From contig NZ_CP095740.1 of assembly GCF_023078455.1 (NCBI RefSeq), forward strand, positions 1,662,001 through 1,726,000: a stretch of 64,000 bases of DNA, given 5' to 3'. The notes below the pieces were generated by a model. That model ran no database searches. It was not told the origin of the DNA and saw only the letters and a list, made by a program, of their open reading frames with translations. The DNA comes from Luteibacter aegosomatis. GTDB taxonomy: Bacteria; Pseudomonadota; Gammaproteobacteria; Xanthomonadales; Rhodanobacteraceae. This document shows, in pieces, positions 51,217-60,437 of this stretch (position 1 is the first letter of the stretch; every line of letters begins with the position of its first letter). The position numbers and the translations under genes were made by a program.

Positions 51217-52574
51217 ACGACGTGACCATCATCGACCGCTTCTTGGACACGTTCTCGCGCTACATCGACTCGGGCTTTGGACTGTTGCAAGGCGAAGTGG
51301 CGTTCTTGACTGCCACGCTCATCGTCATCGACATGACCATCGCCGGCCTGTATTGGGCCATGAGCCACGCGACCGGCCAGGGCGAGGACGTGATGGCCAA
51401 GCTGCTGCGCAAGGTGCTCTACGTCGGCGCCTTCGCCTACATCATAGGCAACTTCAACTGGCTGGCCGGCATCGTGTTCCGCTCGTTCGCCGGCCTGGGC
51501 CTGACGGCCACCGGCTCGGCCATCACGATGGAGAACTTCCTGCAACCGGGGCGGCTGGCGAAGACCGGCATCGACGCGGGTGCGCCGATTCTGGAGCAGA
51601 TCGGCGACATGGCCGGGTTCCCCGAGGTGTTCACGAACATCGACCCCATCGTGGTGATGTTCCTGGCGTGGCTGGTCGTCATCCTCTGCTTCTTCGTGCT
51701 GGCGGTGCAGCTTTTCATCACGCTGATCGAGTTCAAGCTGACCACGCTCGCCGGCTTCGTGCTGGTGCCGTTCGCGCTCTGGAACAAGACCAGCTTCCTG
51801 GCGGAAAAGGTGCTCGGCAACGTGGTGTCGTCTGGCGTCAAGGTACTGGTGTTGGCCGTCATCGTCGGCATCGGTTCGGGCCTGTTCGCCGAGTTCCAGA
51901 CCGTGCCGGATGAACCGTCCATCGACCATGCCCTGGTCGTGATGCTGGCTTCGCTCTCCTTGCTCGCACTCGGGATCTACGGGCCGGGCATCGCCACGGG
52001 CCTGGTGTCCGGTGCGCCGCAGCTTGGCGCGGGCGCGATGGCCGGTGCCGCTGTCGGCGCTGTTGGTACGGGCGTCGCCATTGGCGCCGCCGCAACTGGC
52101 GTGGGCGGTGCGGTCATGGCCGGGGCGCGCATGGCGCCGGCGGCCGCCAAGCTGGCCGGCAGCGGCGCCCGCGCTGCGACATCGGCGGCCAGCGGTGCCC
52201 GCTCGGCGTTCCAGGCCGGCTCCGCCGCTGCCGGCGGCGGGGCCAAGGGCGCGGCGGCTGGTCTTGGCAACATCGCCAAGACCGGCGCACAGGCGGCTGG
52301 TCAGAAGGCCGCCGCCGGGGCGCGCTCACTCAAAGACCGCACAACAGCCGCTTTCCGCGCCGACGGCGCGGCCCCGGCCTCGGGCAGCGGTGGCGCTGCG
52401 CAAGGGAATACAGACGAAGGCAATGCCCCGGCCGCTGCCCAACCGGCCTGGGCCAAGCGCCTGCACCGCCGCCAGCAGATGACCCACGCCGCGACCACCA
52501 CCGCCCACACGCTGCGCGGTGGCGATGGTGGCGGCTCGGGGCAAGGCCCGAGCCTGCGCGATTCCGATTCATAA
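51213..52574 (+). CDS. trbL: TrbL, VirB6-type polytopic membrane protein
   Basis: 453 residues. About six membrane helices in residues 20-270 (FLTATLIVIDMTIAGLYWAM, VVMFLAWLVVILCFFVLAVQLFITL, ALVVMLASLSLLALGIYGPG). They are followed by a low-complexity Ala/Gly-rich C-terminal domain of about 180 residues. VirB6 proteins line the inner-membrane part of the channel. The repetitive tail is normal for TrbL of ICEs. GGAGG lies before trbF immediately downstream. Confidence 0.93.
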   Translation: MNDVTIIDRFLDTFSRYIDSGFGLLQGEVAFLTATLIVIDMTIAGLYWAMSHATGQGEDVMAKLLRKVLYVGAFAYIIGNFNWLAGIVFRSFAGLGLTATGSAITMENFLQPGRLAKTGIDAGAPILEQIGDMAGFPEVFTNIDPIVVMFLAWLVVILCFFVLAVQLFITLIEFKLTTLAGFVLVPFALWNKTSFLAEKVLGNVVSSGVKVLVLAVIVGIGSGLFAEFQTVPDEPSIDHALVVMLASLSLLALGIYGPGIATGLVSGAPQLGAGAMAGAAVGAVGTGVAIGAAATGVGGAVMAGARMAPAAAKLAGSGARAATSAASGARSAFQAGSAAAGGGAKGAAAGLGNIAKTGAQAAGQKAAAGARSLKDRTTAAFRADGAAPASGSGGAAQGNTDEGNAPAAAQPAWAKRLHRRQQMTHAATTTAHTLRGGDGGGSGQGPSLRDSDS

Positions 52575-52586
52575 GGAGGGACGACC

Positions 52587-53291
52587 ATGCGATTCAAGCG
52601 ACCGCAGGTGCGCTATGCCGACACGCCGCAGCCTGCCACTCCATACCAATCCGCCGCGCAGGTGTGGGATGAGCGCATCGGCTCGGCCCGCACTCAGGCC
52701 AAGAACTGGCGGTTGATGGCCTTCGGCTGCCTAGTGCTGGCCTTGCTGATGGCTGGTGGCCTGATCTGGCGCTCGGCGCAGTCCATCGTGACGCCCTATG
52801 TGGTGGAAGTGGACAACGCCGGCCAGGTGCGCGCCGTGGGCGAAGCGACCACGCCGTACCGGCCCAACGACGCGCAAACGGCGCACCACATTGCGCGCTT
52901 CATCACGCTGGTTCGCTCGCTGTCCATCGACCCCATCGTGGTGCGGCAGAACTGGCTCGACGCCTACGACTACACCACGGACAGGGGCGCGGCGGTGCTC
53001 AACGACTACGCCCGCAGCAACGACCCCTTCGCCCGCATCGGCCGCGAATCGGTAACGGTGCAGATCACCAGCGTCGTGCGGGCCAGCGACACGTCGTTCA
53101 ACGTGCGCTGGACGGAACGCCGCTACGTCAACGGCGCGGCCACCGGGCTGGAGCGGTGGACGGCCGTGGTGTCCATCGTCCTACAAACCCCGCGCACCGA
53201 GGAACGTCTTCGCCACAACCCGCTGGGCATCTACGTCAACGGCCTGTCGTGGAGCCGCGAGCTGGATTCTTCCGAAGGAGCCAAGCCATGA
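52587..53291 (+). CDS. trbF: TrbF, VirB8-type inner-membrane protein
   Basis: 234 residues. One membrane segment (about 47-66, LMAFGCLVLALLMAGGLIW) and a periplasmic VirB8 domain with YVVEVDNAGQVRAVGEA and VRWTERRYVNGAATGLERWTAVVSI. It links the inner-membrane complex to the outer core. GGAGG precedes the ATG. It overlaps trbG by 4 bp. Confidence 0.94.
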   Translation: MRFKRPQVRYADTPQPATPYQSAAQVWDERIGSARTQAKNWRLMAFGCLVLALLMAGGLIWRSAQSIVTPYVVEVDNAGQVRAVGEATTPYRPNDAQTAHHIARFITLVRSLSIDPIVVRQNWLDAYDYTTDRGAAVLNDYARSNDPFARIGRESVTVQITSVVRASDTSFNVRWTERRYVNGAATGLERWTAVVSIVLQTPRTEERLRHNPLGIYVNGLSWSRELDSSEGAKP

Positions 53292-54277
53292 ACCTGCCTT
53301 TCCGCTTTTACGCTTTGCCGTTGTTGCTTCTTGCCCTGTCGGGCTGCGCCACGCAGGGCAAGCCGCCGCCGACCATCTCGCTAGATGAGCCTGTGCAGGC
53401 ACAGCCGCTGCCCGAACCGCCCAAGCCGGTCGAAGTGGTGGAGGTGCCAACGGTGCTGCCGATGCCGGCGCAGTTGAAACCGCTGCCGGAGGCGGGCGAA
53501 GCCGCTCCCGTGCCGGAGCCAGCCGACGAAACCGTACGCGTATCGAAGGCCAATGCCGAGGCACGCATCGCGCCCACGCGCGAGGGCTACGTCAACGCGA
53601 TTCAGGTCTGGCCGTATACCGACGGCGCGCTGTATCAGGTCTATGCCGCGCCGGGGCGCGTGACCGTGATTTCGCTCCAGCCGGGCGAAGAACTGGTGAC
53701 GGTCGCCGCCGGCGATACCGTGCGCTGGATCGTCGGCGACACGTCCAGCGGCAGCGGCGACGAGCTGCGCATCAATGTACTGGTCAAGCCGATCCGTTCC
53801 GGGTTGAAGACGAACCTGGTCATCACCACCAGCCGCCGGACGTACTTGCTGGAACTGACTTCGACCGAACGCGCCTGGATGGCGTCGGTGTCCTGGGACT
53901 ACCCGAGAGATCGGATGCTGGCCTTGCAGCGCCAAGCGCAGGTCGCGCAAGCGATCGCGCCAGTCGATACCGGCCTATCGCTTGAGCGCATCCGCTTCCG
54001 CTACGCGATCAGCGGCAGCAATCCGCCGTGGAAGCCGCTGCGCGCTTTCGACGACGGCGAGAAGGTCTATATCCAGTTCCCGCCGGGCATCGCCCAAGGC
54101 GAGCTGCCGCCGCTGTTCGTGATCGGCGCGCAGGGTGACGGGCAACTGGTGAACTACCGCTTCCGCCCGCCGTACTACATCGTCGATCGGCTGTTCGGTG
54201 CGGCTGAACTTCGCCTGGGCGGGGACGGTGGCGACGTGGTGCGCATCGAGCGCACGGATGGCACGCGGAGGAACTGA
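53288..54277 (+). CDS. trbG: TrbG, VirB9-type outer-core protein with its own lipobox
   Basis: 329 residues. The signal ends in lipobox LSGC (Cys20), so TrbG itself may be lipidated, which would explain the absence of a separate VirB7/TrbH gene. A Pro-rich linker follows, then the VirB9 domain with GRVTVISLQPGEELVTVAAGDT, LVITTSRRTYLLELTS and a C-terminal YRFRPPYYIVDRLFGAAELRLG. Forms the outer-membrane pore core with TrbI. Confidence 0.94.
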   Translation: MNLPFRFYALPLLLLALSGCATQGKPPPTISLDEPVQAQPLPEPPKPVEVVEVPTVLPMPAQLKPLPEAGEAAPVPEPADETVRVSKANAEARIAPTREGYVNAIQVWPYTDGALYQVYAAPGRVTVISLQPGEELVTVAAGDTVRWIVGDTSSGSGDELRINVLVKPIRSGLKTNLVITTSRRTYLLELTSTERAWMASVSWDYPRDRMLALQRQAQVAQAIAPVDTGLSLERIRFRYAISGSNPPWKPLRAFDDGEKVYIQFPPGIAQGELPPLFVIGAQGDGQLVNYRFRPPYYIVDRLFGAAELRLGGDGGDVVRIERTDGTRRN

Positions 54278-54279
54278 CC

Positions 54280-55572
54280 ATGAGCCAGGATGACACTCCC
54301 GACGTTGCCGCGCCGCAAGCGGGCAAGGTCGAACCCGAAGCGGTGACGCTGCGCGCCCAGCCTCGGCCGGTCACACGGCTGAACCGGCGCACGCTGGCCA
54401 TCCTCGCCGGCGGCCTGTCGGTCGCCGTGCTGGGCGCGCTGATGTGGTCGCTGCAACCGCAGCGGCGCACGGCCAACGAGCAGACCGAGCTTTACAACGT
54501 GGATCGCGTTTCACGCTCCGAAGGACTCGACCAGCTTCCGGCCGACTATTCCAAGCTGCCGCCGACCTTGCCCCCCGACGTGCCCGAGCTGGGGCCGCCG
54601 CTGCCGGGCGACCTTGGGCCGGCCATCGTGAATTCGCAGCCGCCGGCCATGGCCGCCTACGCCACACCCGGTCACGACCCGGCCGAGGCGGAACGCCTGG
54701 CCCGCTTGAAGGAGGCCGAGGAAGCGGCTGCATCGTCGGTATTCTTCCGCACCGGCACCCAGCAAGCCGCGCCCGTGGCGCAGTCGCAGGTGGCCGCCGC
54801 GCCGGGCTTCGCCGCCAATGCGGCCTTCGACCCGATGGCGGCCGGGCCGGCTTCGACGGCGGCCCAGCCCGCCGACCCGACGGCCGTGCAGAACAGGCAA
54901 GACCAGAAAGAGGCGTTCCAGCAAGCCGGAACCACGGAAACCCGTAATTCCGGCAACCTGCAAATACCCGCATCGCCGTATCAGGTGATGGCCGGAACAG
55001 TGGTCGCCGGGGCGCTGGTCACGGGCATCAAGTCGGACTTGCCGGGCGACGTGATCGCCACGGTGACAGAGCCGGTCTATGACACGGCCACCGGGCGCTT
55101 CCTGTTGATTCCGCAGGGTTCGCGCATCCTCGGCCGCTACAACAGCCAGGTCAGCTACGGGCAGAGCCGCGTTCAAGTCGTCTGGAACCGAATCATCCTG
55201 CCGGACACGTCTTCGCTGACGCTCGACAATCTGGCCGGCACTGACCCGGCCGGCTATGCCGGCCTGGAGGATGGCGTCGATTGGCATTGGGATCGCATCT
55301 TCGCCGGTGCGGTGCTAACCACGCTGCTGGGCGTCGGTGCCGAGCTGGCCGCGCCGGAGAATCGCCAGAACGGTGATCGCGTCATCATTGCCGGGCGCGA
55401 CAGCGCCCAAGACAGCATCAACCAGGTCGGCCAGGAGATGACCCGGCGCAACCTCAACATCCAGCCCACCTTGACCGAGCGGCCGGGCTTGCCGGTTCGC
55501 ATCATCGTCAATCGGGATCTGGTGCTGCGGCCATACCAGCCGCTGTTCTTCAATCGGGGGACTTCACGATGA
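54280..55572 (+). CDS. trbI: TrbI, VirB10-type core protein
   Basis: 430 residues. One membrane segment (about 38-58, RTLAILAGGLSVAVLGALMW), a long Pro/Ala-rich periplasmic linker and a C-terminal VirB10 barrel. The barrel includes VVAGALVTGIKSDLPGDVIATVTEPVYD, FLLIPQGSRILGRYNSQVSYGQSRV and LRPYQPLFF. It spans the envelope and transmits energy to the outer pore. Ends in ATGA overlap with DUF2274. Confidence 0.95.
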   Translation: MSQDDTPDVAAPQAGKVEPEAVTLRAQPRPVTRLNRRTLAILAGGLSVAVLGALMWSLQPQRRTANEQTELYNVDRVSRSEGLDQLPADYSKLPPTLPPDVPELGPPLPGDLGPAIVNSQPPAMAAYATPGHDPAEAERLARLKEAEEAAASSVFFRTGTQQAAPVAQSQVAAAPGFAANAAFDPMAAGPASTAAQPADPTAVQNRQDQKEAFQQAGTTETRNSGNLQIPASPYQVMAGTVVAGALVTGIKSDLPGDVIATVTEPVYDTATGRFLLIPQGSRILGRYNSQVSYGQSRVQVVWNRIILPDTSSLTLDNLAGTDPAGYAGLEDGVDWHWDRIFAGAVLTTLLGVGAELAAPENRQNGDRVIIAGRDSAQDSINQVGQEMTRRNLNIQPTLTERPGLPVRIIVNRDLVLRPYQPLFFNRGTSR

Positions 55573-55814
55573 GCACGACCAAGAAGCTGCGGCTAGGGCC
55601 ACTGCCCAAGACCGAGAGCATCAAGCTGACCTTTGCCTGCCCGGCCAGCCTGAAAGCTGACCTTGACCGCTACGCCGCGCTGCACGCGCAGGCGTATGGC
55701 GAGACGGTCGATGCCGTGACGCTGATTCCGCACATGCTGGAGGCGTTCATCGCCGGCGACCGAGGATTCAGGAAGGGAGGCGGGAACAAGGCCGCGCCGC
55801 CGAAGCCGAGCTGA
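55569..55814 (+). CDS. DUF2274 protein, end of trb operon
   Basis: 81 residues: LRLGPLPKTESIKLTFACPASLKADLDRYAALHAQAYGETVDAVTLIPHMLEAFI. This matches DUF2274, which resembles a ribbon-helix-helix protein. It is conserved directly after trbI in Tn4371-type ICEs. It may regulate the operon; function unknown. A very strong hairpin follows 29 bp later. Confidence 0.9.
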   Translation: MSTTKKLRLGPLPKTESIKLTFACPASLKADLDRYAALHAQAYGETVDAVTLIPHMLEAFIAGDRGFRKGGGNKAAPPKPS

Positions 55815-56145
55815 CAATGCACGGACACGTTGCCGCCCCCCCTCGAACGCGCAGCCCAAGGCTGCGCGTTCGCCGTTCTGGAGGGCTATGGTCGATTGGA
55901 CTATGATGAAAACAAGCCCGTCATCTGCTGGCAATCGGCCCCGATACAGTACGACCCGGCTTTCTACCGCGACGCTCTTATGTGGCTCCTAGCCCACAAA
56001 GCCGCAGCCTAGCAAAGCGGCCCGAAGTAGAGCTAAACCCGTGTCCTCTATAAGCTTTTGAGCCCTCAGCGATTTTCACCGGGGGCTTGACACAGGCACT
56101 TTTTTTGCGCCCCTTTGAATCTAGCCATTCGTCGTTCCTGCGAAG
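55815..56145. other. ICE right-end region (terminator, ORF tail, no clear att site)
   Basis: 331 bp. It starts with the trb terminator hairpin. A frame ending at 56010-56012 reads GYGRLDYDENKPVICWQSAPI and RDALMWLLAHKAAA, protein-like but unrecognised, perhaps a gene tail. AGCCC-N16-GGGCT near 56060-56090 may be a second hairpin, followed by a run of seven T residues at about 56100. The ICE boundary probably lies here or beyond the IS elements, but I see no repeat that proves it. Confidence 0.4.
55844..55872 (+). terminator. Strong hairpin terminating the trb operon
   Basis: CGAACGCGCAGCC-CAA-GGCTGCGCGTTCG: a perfect 13-bp stem with a 3-base loop, 29 bp after DUF2274. T tract weak (CCGTTCT). 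Most likely the operon terminator. Confidence 0.75.
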
Positions 56146-57356
56146 GTGTATAGACCGGACACATAGCTGACAGGTGTGCCAGGACATGGTTTACACCTCG
56201 ACCGCCAACCTGTGGCGGCCAGAGGCCCATCCCATGCCCTGGAAGGAAGCGTCAGTCATGAGTTTGCGTGCCGAGTTTCTCGCCCTGGCCCGGCGCCCGG
56301 ACCAGCCCGTGGCGCCGCTGTGCCGGCGGTTCGGGATCAGCCGGACGACCGGCTATAAATGGCTCCGCCGGGAGGCGGCCGAGGAGCCGCTGGCGGACCG
56401 GTCACGTCGTCCGCACCGCAGTCCTGGGCAGACGGCGGCCGAGGTCCAAGCCCGCATCGTGGCGCTACGGCAGACCTACCCGCATTGGGGCGGGCGCAAG
56501 CTGGCCAAGGTGCTGGAACGGGAAGGTTGCGATGCGCCCGCGCCCAGCACGATCACCCACATCCTGCGTCGCCATGGCCTGCTGTGGCGCCCCACCGAGG
56601 CGGTGATCACGCCCTGGCAGCGCTTCGAGCACAGCGCGCCTAACGATCTGTGGCAGATGGACTTCAAGGGATCGGTGCCGGTGGGGGCGGGCCAGTGCGA
56701 TCCGTTGACCGTGCTCGACGATCACTCCCGTTTCAACCTGGTGCTGGCCAACAACGCCGATAAGACAGGCCTGACGGTACGACGCCTGCTCACGGCGGCG
56801 TTTCGTCGCTACGGGCTGCCGTTGCGCATGAACATGGACAACGGCACGCCGTGGGGCGTGGGCAACGGCCCGGCACGCCATCTGTCGACCTTGTCGGTAC
56901 GGCAAGGACGAGCGCTTCCACCGAAGCCTGGACGTGGAGGTGCTGCGCGGCCGGGCTTTCCTCAACCTCAGGGAGCTGGGCCTGGCGCTGGATCACTGGC
57001 GGGAGATCTACAACCACGTCCGTCCGCACGAAGGCATCGGCATGGTCACGCCGGTGCAGCGCTACCGGATCAGTCCGCGCGCCTTTCCCGAGCGGATCGC
57101 GGCGTTTGAGTACGGCCCGGATGACTTGCGGTTACATGTCGACCAGCGAGGTCGAACCCAGCTGCTGGGCCATCCTCTGACGGTGTCGTCGGCCCTGAAG
57201 GCCCAGATCATCGCCGCCGCCCGCAGGACGGGCAGGACGGCATCTATGACCTGTATTTCCGTCATCACTGGCTCGACACCGTCAACCTGCGAGACCTGGA
57301 CTAAAGTGTCCACCATGTCCTGGCACACCTGTTCACCATGTGCCCGGTCTGTACAC
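56146..57356 (+). mobile_element. Degenerate IS481-family insertion sequence
   Basis: The ends are long imperfect inverted repeats. The left end 56146-56196 begins GTGTATAGACCGGACACAT and includes CAGGTGTGCCAGGACATGGT; the right end 57306-57356 is its inverted counterpart and includes ACCATGTCCTGGCACACCTG. About 1.2 kb in all. The transposase inside is broken, so the copy is inactive unless helped in trans. REP-like motifs flank both ends. Confidence 0.85.
56234..57304 (+). pseudogene. IS481-family transposase, disrupted
   Basis: The frame opens at MPWKEASVMSLRAEFLALARRP and carries an HTH (PLCRRFGISRTTGYKWL). The DDE core has Asp in LWQMDFKGSV and Asp in NMDNGTPWG. Near 56900 a deletion removes the segment usually reading PYHPQTN and shifts the frame; the third acidic region (GKDERFHRSLDVEVLRG) is in another frame. 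A second shift near 57225 moves the C-terminus (DGIYDLYFRHHWLDTVNLRDLD) out of frame again. It is not functional as one protein. Confidence 0.88.
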
Positions 57357-57357
57357 T

Positions 57358-57423
57358 TTCGCAGGAACGACGGACGGCAAGGTTCACCGCTATCCGTAAA
57401 CGTCCTCTCGTCGTTCCTGCGAA
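57358..57423. repeat. REP-like inverted pair (third copy at 56130-56144)
   Basis: TTCGCAGGAACGACG at 57358-57372 and CGTCGTTCCTGCGAA at 57409-57423 form perfect inverted copies around 36 bp, like a BIME. The same 15-mer lies at 56130-56144, just left of the IS481 element. Such motifs resemble dispersed chromosomal REP sequences of Xanthomonadales and pseudomonads. Confidence 0.65.
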
Positions 57424-57446
57424 GGCAGATACCGTGTCTTGACGGC

Positions 57447-58415
57447 CTAGGCAAGGGCGATCTGAGGGTCAAAATCACGCCCGGATCGCACAACGCCCCA
57501 AGCGATGTGCAGCAGCTTACGCATGCCGGCGACCATGGCGACGCGGTGTGGCTTGCCGCGCTCCCGTAGACGCTGGATGAAGGCTCGGATGGCGGGGTTA
57601 TGAGTCATCGCTGTCAGCGTGGACATGTATAGCTTGGCGCGGACCAGCGCCGAGCCAAGCTTGGCGATCGCCCGTGAGCCCTTCCATTGCCCGGATTCGC
57701 GAATAAACGAGTTCAGGCCGGTGAAGGCCGTGTTGCCCGGATCGTCGAAGCGCCTGAGGTCACCCACGCTGGCCAGCAAGACGGCACTGACGGCTGGACC
57801 GATGCCCGGGATGCTCTCCAGCAACCGACGGTCACCTTTCATGTCCGGGTCCGAATCGATGTGGTCGTCGATCATCCGGCGCAACTGGGCGATCTGCTCT
57901 TCGATGCCGGACAGGACGCGCTCGATAGAGGCCAGCACGTCAGACGCGGTCGTCGCCTCGCGACGATTTTCTTCCATGACCTTCATCTGCAACAGGTCAT
58001 CCAGACGCATCACCAGGGCACGCAGGCGACGCTGGGAGGGCTTGGGCGGGATCCAGGGTTGCAGATCCGTCTGCGCGGCGGCGAAACGCGCGATCAGCTT
58101 GGCGTCCGTGCGATCGCTTTTGGCTCGCAGCAGCTCGCTCTTGGCGAAATGGGCGATCCGTGACGGGTTGATCACGTAGACGGTGACGCCGCGCTCGTGA
58201 AGAAACGTGGCCAGCGCCTCGTGATAAATGCTGGTGGCTTCCATGCACACGGCAGCCGTCGGCGCATGCTTGTCGCGCCAAGCCATGAACTCGGCGAAGC
58301 CCTTGGCTTGATTGGCCAGCTTGGCGCGGGTCTGGTACTTGCCCGGTTTATCCAGTGGTAGCGCCACGTCGAAAGTGGCTTTGGCCATGTCGATGCCGAT
58401 GATCGTCGATGTCAT
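57447..58415 (-). CDS. IS110-family transposase
   Basis: 322 residues from the ATG at 58415, preceded by AGGAG. The N-terminal DEDD RuvC-like domain has GIDMAKATFDVAL, CMEATSIYHEALA and KSDRTDAKLIARFAA. The C-terminal Tnp_20 domain has LLESIPGIGPAVSAVLLASVGDLRRF and the serine region GSRAIAKLGSALVRAKLYM. Both domains look intact, so the element may be active. Its ends cannot be fixed because this family has little or no terminal repeat. Confidence 0.93.
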   Translation of the reverse strand: MTSTIIGIDMAKATFDVALPLDKPGKYQTRAKLANQAKGFAEFMAWRDKHAPTAAVCMEATSIYHEALATFLHERGVTVYVINPSRIAHFAKSELLRAKSDRTDAKLIARFAAAQTDLQPWIPPKPSQRRLRALVMRLDDLLQMKVMEENRREATTASDVLASIERVLSGIEEQIAQLRRMIDDHIDSDPDMKGDRRLLESIPGIGPAVSAVLLASVGDLRRFDDPGNTAFTGLNSFIRESGQWKGSRAIAKLGSALVRAKLYMSTLTAMTHNPAIRAFIQRLRERGKPHRVAMVAGMRKLLHIAWGVVRSGRDFDPQIALA

Positions 58416-58620
58416 CTCGGAACTCCTGTGAAACCAAAACATTCCGATCATCAGCGAGATAGCGCCAGGCTCATCCTTATCAGTGCAGGCTCTGACCCAA
58501 AGGTCGTCCCAAGATACCGTTCGAGCTCACAGGCGCATGAAACGGGACAAGGGCAACGATCTGCGTCACGGGCTCGAAGCCCAAGGAACCCAACGGTGTC
58601 ACCTTGTCCCCACCGATGAT
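58416..58620 (-). ncRNA. Candidate IS110 bridge RNA region
   Basis: About 200 bp upstream of the transposase start, within the element by family logic, and without a gene. In the transposase direction it contains GGGCTTCGAGCCC, a short stem-loop, and alternating paired segments. IS110 elements encode a bridge RNA in their non-coding end that pairs with donor and target DNA. Position and lack of coding fit; the guide loops are not assigned. Confidence 0.35.
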
Positions 58621-58630
58621 CAGTCGGGGA

Positions 58631-58654
58631 TTCTCGCTCCATCGGGAGCGAGAA
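58631..58654. terminator. Hairpin after the aminotransferase gene
   Basis: TTCTCGCTCC-ATCG-GGAGCGAGAA: a perfect 10-bp stem 30 bp past the stop of the leftward aminotransferase gene. No T tract in that direction; it may instead mark the IS110 edge. Confidence 0.5.
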
Positions 58655-58684
58655 TCGAGACATAAGGAACCCAGTGTCTTCGCC

Positions 58685-59716
58685 TCAGCGAAGCGAGTTC
58701 TTCAGGACAAGCAAAGCGGCTTCGAGCCGTGCTGGATCCTCCTCGGCAGCAAGACTCAACCGTATCCCGCCGTTCGCCACCGTGATGTCCACGCCGGCCT
58801 GCCTGATCCGGGCCGCCGCCGCATCGGCATCTTCCAGCGGTAGCCACGCATGCAAGGCATCCGCCGTGACCAGCCGCGCGTCGAGGATCGCCGCGGCGAG
58901 CGCGTTGCGCTCGCGCAGGCGCAGGCGCAATTCATCCAGCAAGGCATCGGCGGTGCCGTCGGCGAGCCAGTGGCCGACCACTTCCGGTAGCAGGGCGGGC
59001 AGTCCATCCGTGTCGCGGGCAATGACCGTCGCCACGGCATCCCGCCGCTCCTCGTCGGGAAGCAGGAGCCAGCCGATGCGCAGCCCGGGGCCGAGCACCT
59101 TGCCGATGCCGCCGGCATGCAGGCAGCGATCCGGAAGCAGGGCCGACAGCGGTTGGCCGACGCCTGGCCGCAACGGCGAATACACGTCTCCCTCGATGAC
59201 GGTAAGGTCGCGCGTCACGGCGACCTCCGCGATCTCGCGCCGCCGTCCGGCGGGCATCGTCCGCGTGGTGGGATTGTGCAGCGTGGGTTGCACGTAGAGC
59301 GTGCGCGCGCCGCTCGTGCGCGCGGCCTCGTCCAGGGCGTCGGGGCGCAGGCCGTCTTTGTCCATGGCGACGTCGATCGTGCGCACGCCGCGGGCTTCGG
59401 CGGCGGCTCGAAAGCCGTGGTAGGTGGGGGATTCCACGAGCAGCGCATCGCCGCGGGAGCAGCACGTGGACAGGGCGAGCACCAGCGCATGGCGCGCGCC
59501 CAAGGTGAGCACCAGGCGACGGCCGTCCACGTGCTCGTGGCCGCCGTGCCTGGCCATCCAGCCCGCGATGGCGTCGAGGAGCCACGGATCGCCGCCGGGC
59601 CAGGGATAGGCCAGCATGCGTTCGTCCACCGGTGCATGTGCGAGAGCCTGCCTCAGCCGCGTGGCGACGAGCGAACGCAGGGGAAGATTTACCGCCAGAT
59701 CGTAGCGGGTGGCCAT
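58685..59716 (-). CDS. PLP-dependent aminotransferase-like protein, MocR type without HTH
   Basis: 343 residues. The fold-type I core is clear: [51 protein letters not shown], Asp in [12 protein letters not shown] and the PLP Lys in [19 protein letters not shown]. The last motif is MocR-like, yet the usual N-terminal GntR-type winged helix (about 100 residues) is missing. It could be a truncated regulator or a stand-alone aminotransferase. The start is unambiguous because the GIY-YIG gene begins 22 bp away. Confidence 0.82.
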   Translation of the reverse strand: MATRYDLAVNLPLRSLVATRLRQALAHAPVDERMLAYPWPGGDPWLLDAIAGWMARHGGHEHVDGRRLVLTLGARHALVLALSTCCSRGDALLVESPTYHGFRAAAEARGVRTIDVAMDKDGLRPDALDEAARTSGARTLYVQPTLHNPTTRTMPAGRRREIAEVAVTRDLTVIEGDVYSPLRPGVGQPLSALLPDRCLHAGGIGKVLGPGLRIGWLLLPDEERRDAVATVIARDTDGLPALLPEVVGHWLADGTADALLDELRLRLRERNALAAAILDARLVTADALHAWLPLEDADAAAARIRQAGVDITVANGGIRLSLAAEEDPARLEAALLVLKNSLR

Positions 59717-59737
59717 GGCGGGTTACCCTTCCGTCCC

Positions 59738-59986
59738 ATGTGGTGCGTCTATCTCATCGAATGCCGCAACGGCAGCTGGTACGCCGGGATCACCAACGAT
59801 CTCGAGGCGCGCTACGCCGCGCACGTGGCGGGCAGCGGAGCACGCTACACGCGTGCCCATCCCCCCGTGCGGCTGCTCGGCTCCCGCCCGTTTCCCGATC
59901 GCTCGGCCGCCTCGAAGGCCGAGTACGCGCTCAAGCGCCTGCCCAGGGAACGAAAGCTGGCCTGGTTGCTCGACGGCGCTCAGTGA
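59738..59986 (+). CDS. GIY-YIG nuclease-family protein
   Basis: 82 residues from the ATG at 59738. It carries the GIY-YIG core of the UPF0213 (YhbQ) type: [26 protein letters not shown], with Tyr, Arg and a C-terminal [15 protein letters not shown] helix. The second motif reads YAGIT. These small proteins are predicted endonucleases of unclear role. It overlaps the end of the leftward DUF3224 gene by 7 bp tail to tail. Confidence 0.92.
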   Translation: MWCVYLIECRNGSWYAGITNDLEARYAAHVAGSGARYTRAHPPVRLLGSRPFPDRSAASKAEYALKRLPRERKLAWLLDGAQ

Positions 59987-60396
59987 ACGTCGCCGCCGGG
60001 CAGGGTGTATTCGAGAACATAATGATGCGTTCGATCCGGCGTGATATCGATATCGAGCGTGCCGCTGATGCCCTTGAGTTCACCCGTACCCGAATCCGGA
60101 ACGATGGCGATACGCAGCTCGCGTCCCCCCGGCGACATGATGCCGCGATGCACGAGCGCGAAGCTGCCGCTCCTGCCGTCCAGTGACCCGGTGAGCCGCT
60201 CCACGGCGGCATAGGCCGCGGAATGTTTCTCGGCGGTGCTGGCGGCGGAAATCATGTGGCCGTGGGACTCCGCGTTGAGCGGGCCGTGATAGCGCTTGGT
60301 CAGGAGGAAGGTTCCCAGCGTGCTGCCTTCGCCCTCGTCGGGCGTGCCGTCGGGCTCGATCTTGACGTCGAACGTACCTTTCGCGGTGTGGGTCAT
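59980..60396 (-). CDS. DUF3224 protein
   Basis: 138 residues: [64 protein letters not shown] and [14 protein letters not shown]. This is the DUF3224 family, a beta-barrel of the allene oxide cyclase-like type with unknown substrate. Divergent from the dioxygenase gene at 60438. Ordinary chromosomal gene. Confidence 0.92.
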   Translation of the reverse strand: MTHTAKGTFDVKIEPDGTPDEGEGSTLGTFLLTKRYHGPLNAESHGHMISAASTAEKHSAAYAAVERLTGSLDGRSGSFALVHRGIMSPGGRELRIAIVPDSGTGELKGISGTLDIDITPDRTHHYVLEYTLPGGDVH

Positions 60397-60437
60397 GGGG
60401 CTACCGATCGGATTCGTGTAACGGCTAGGATGACGGC

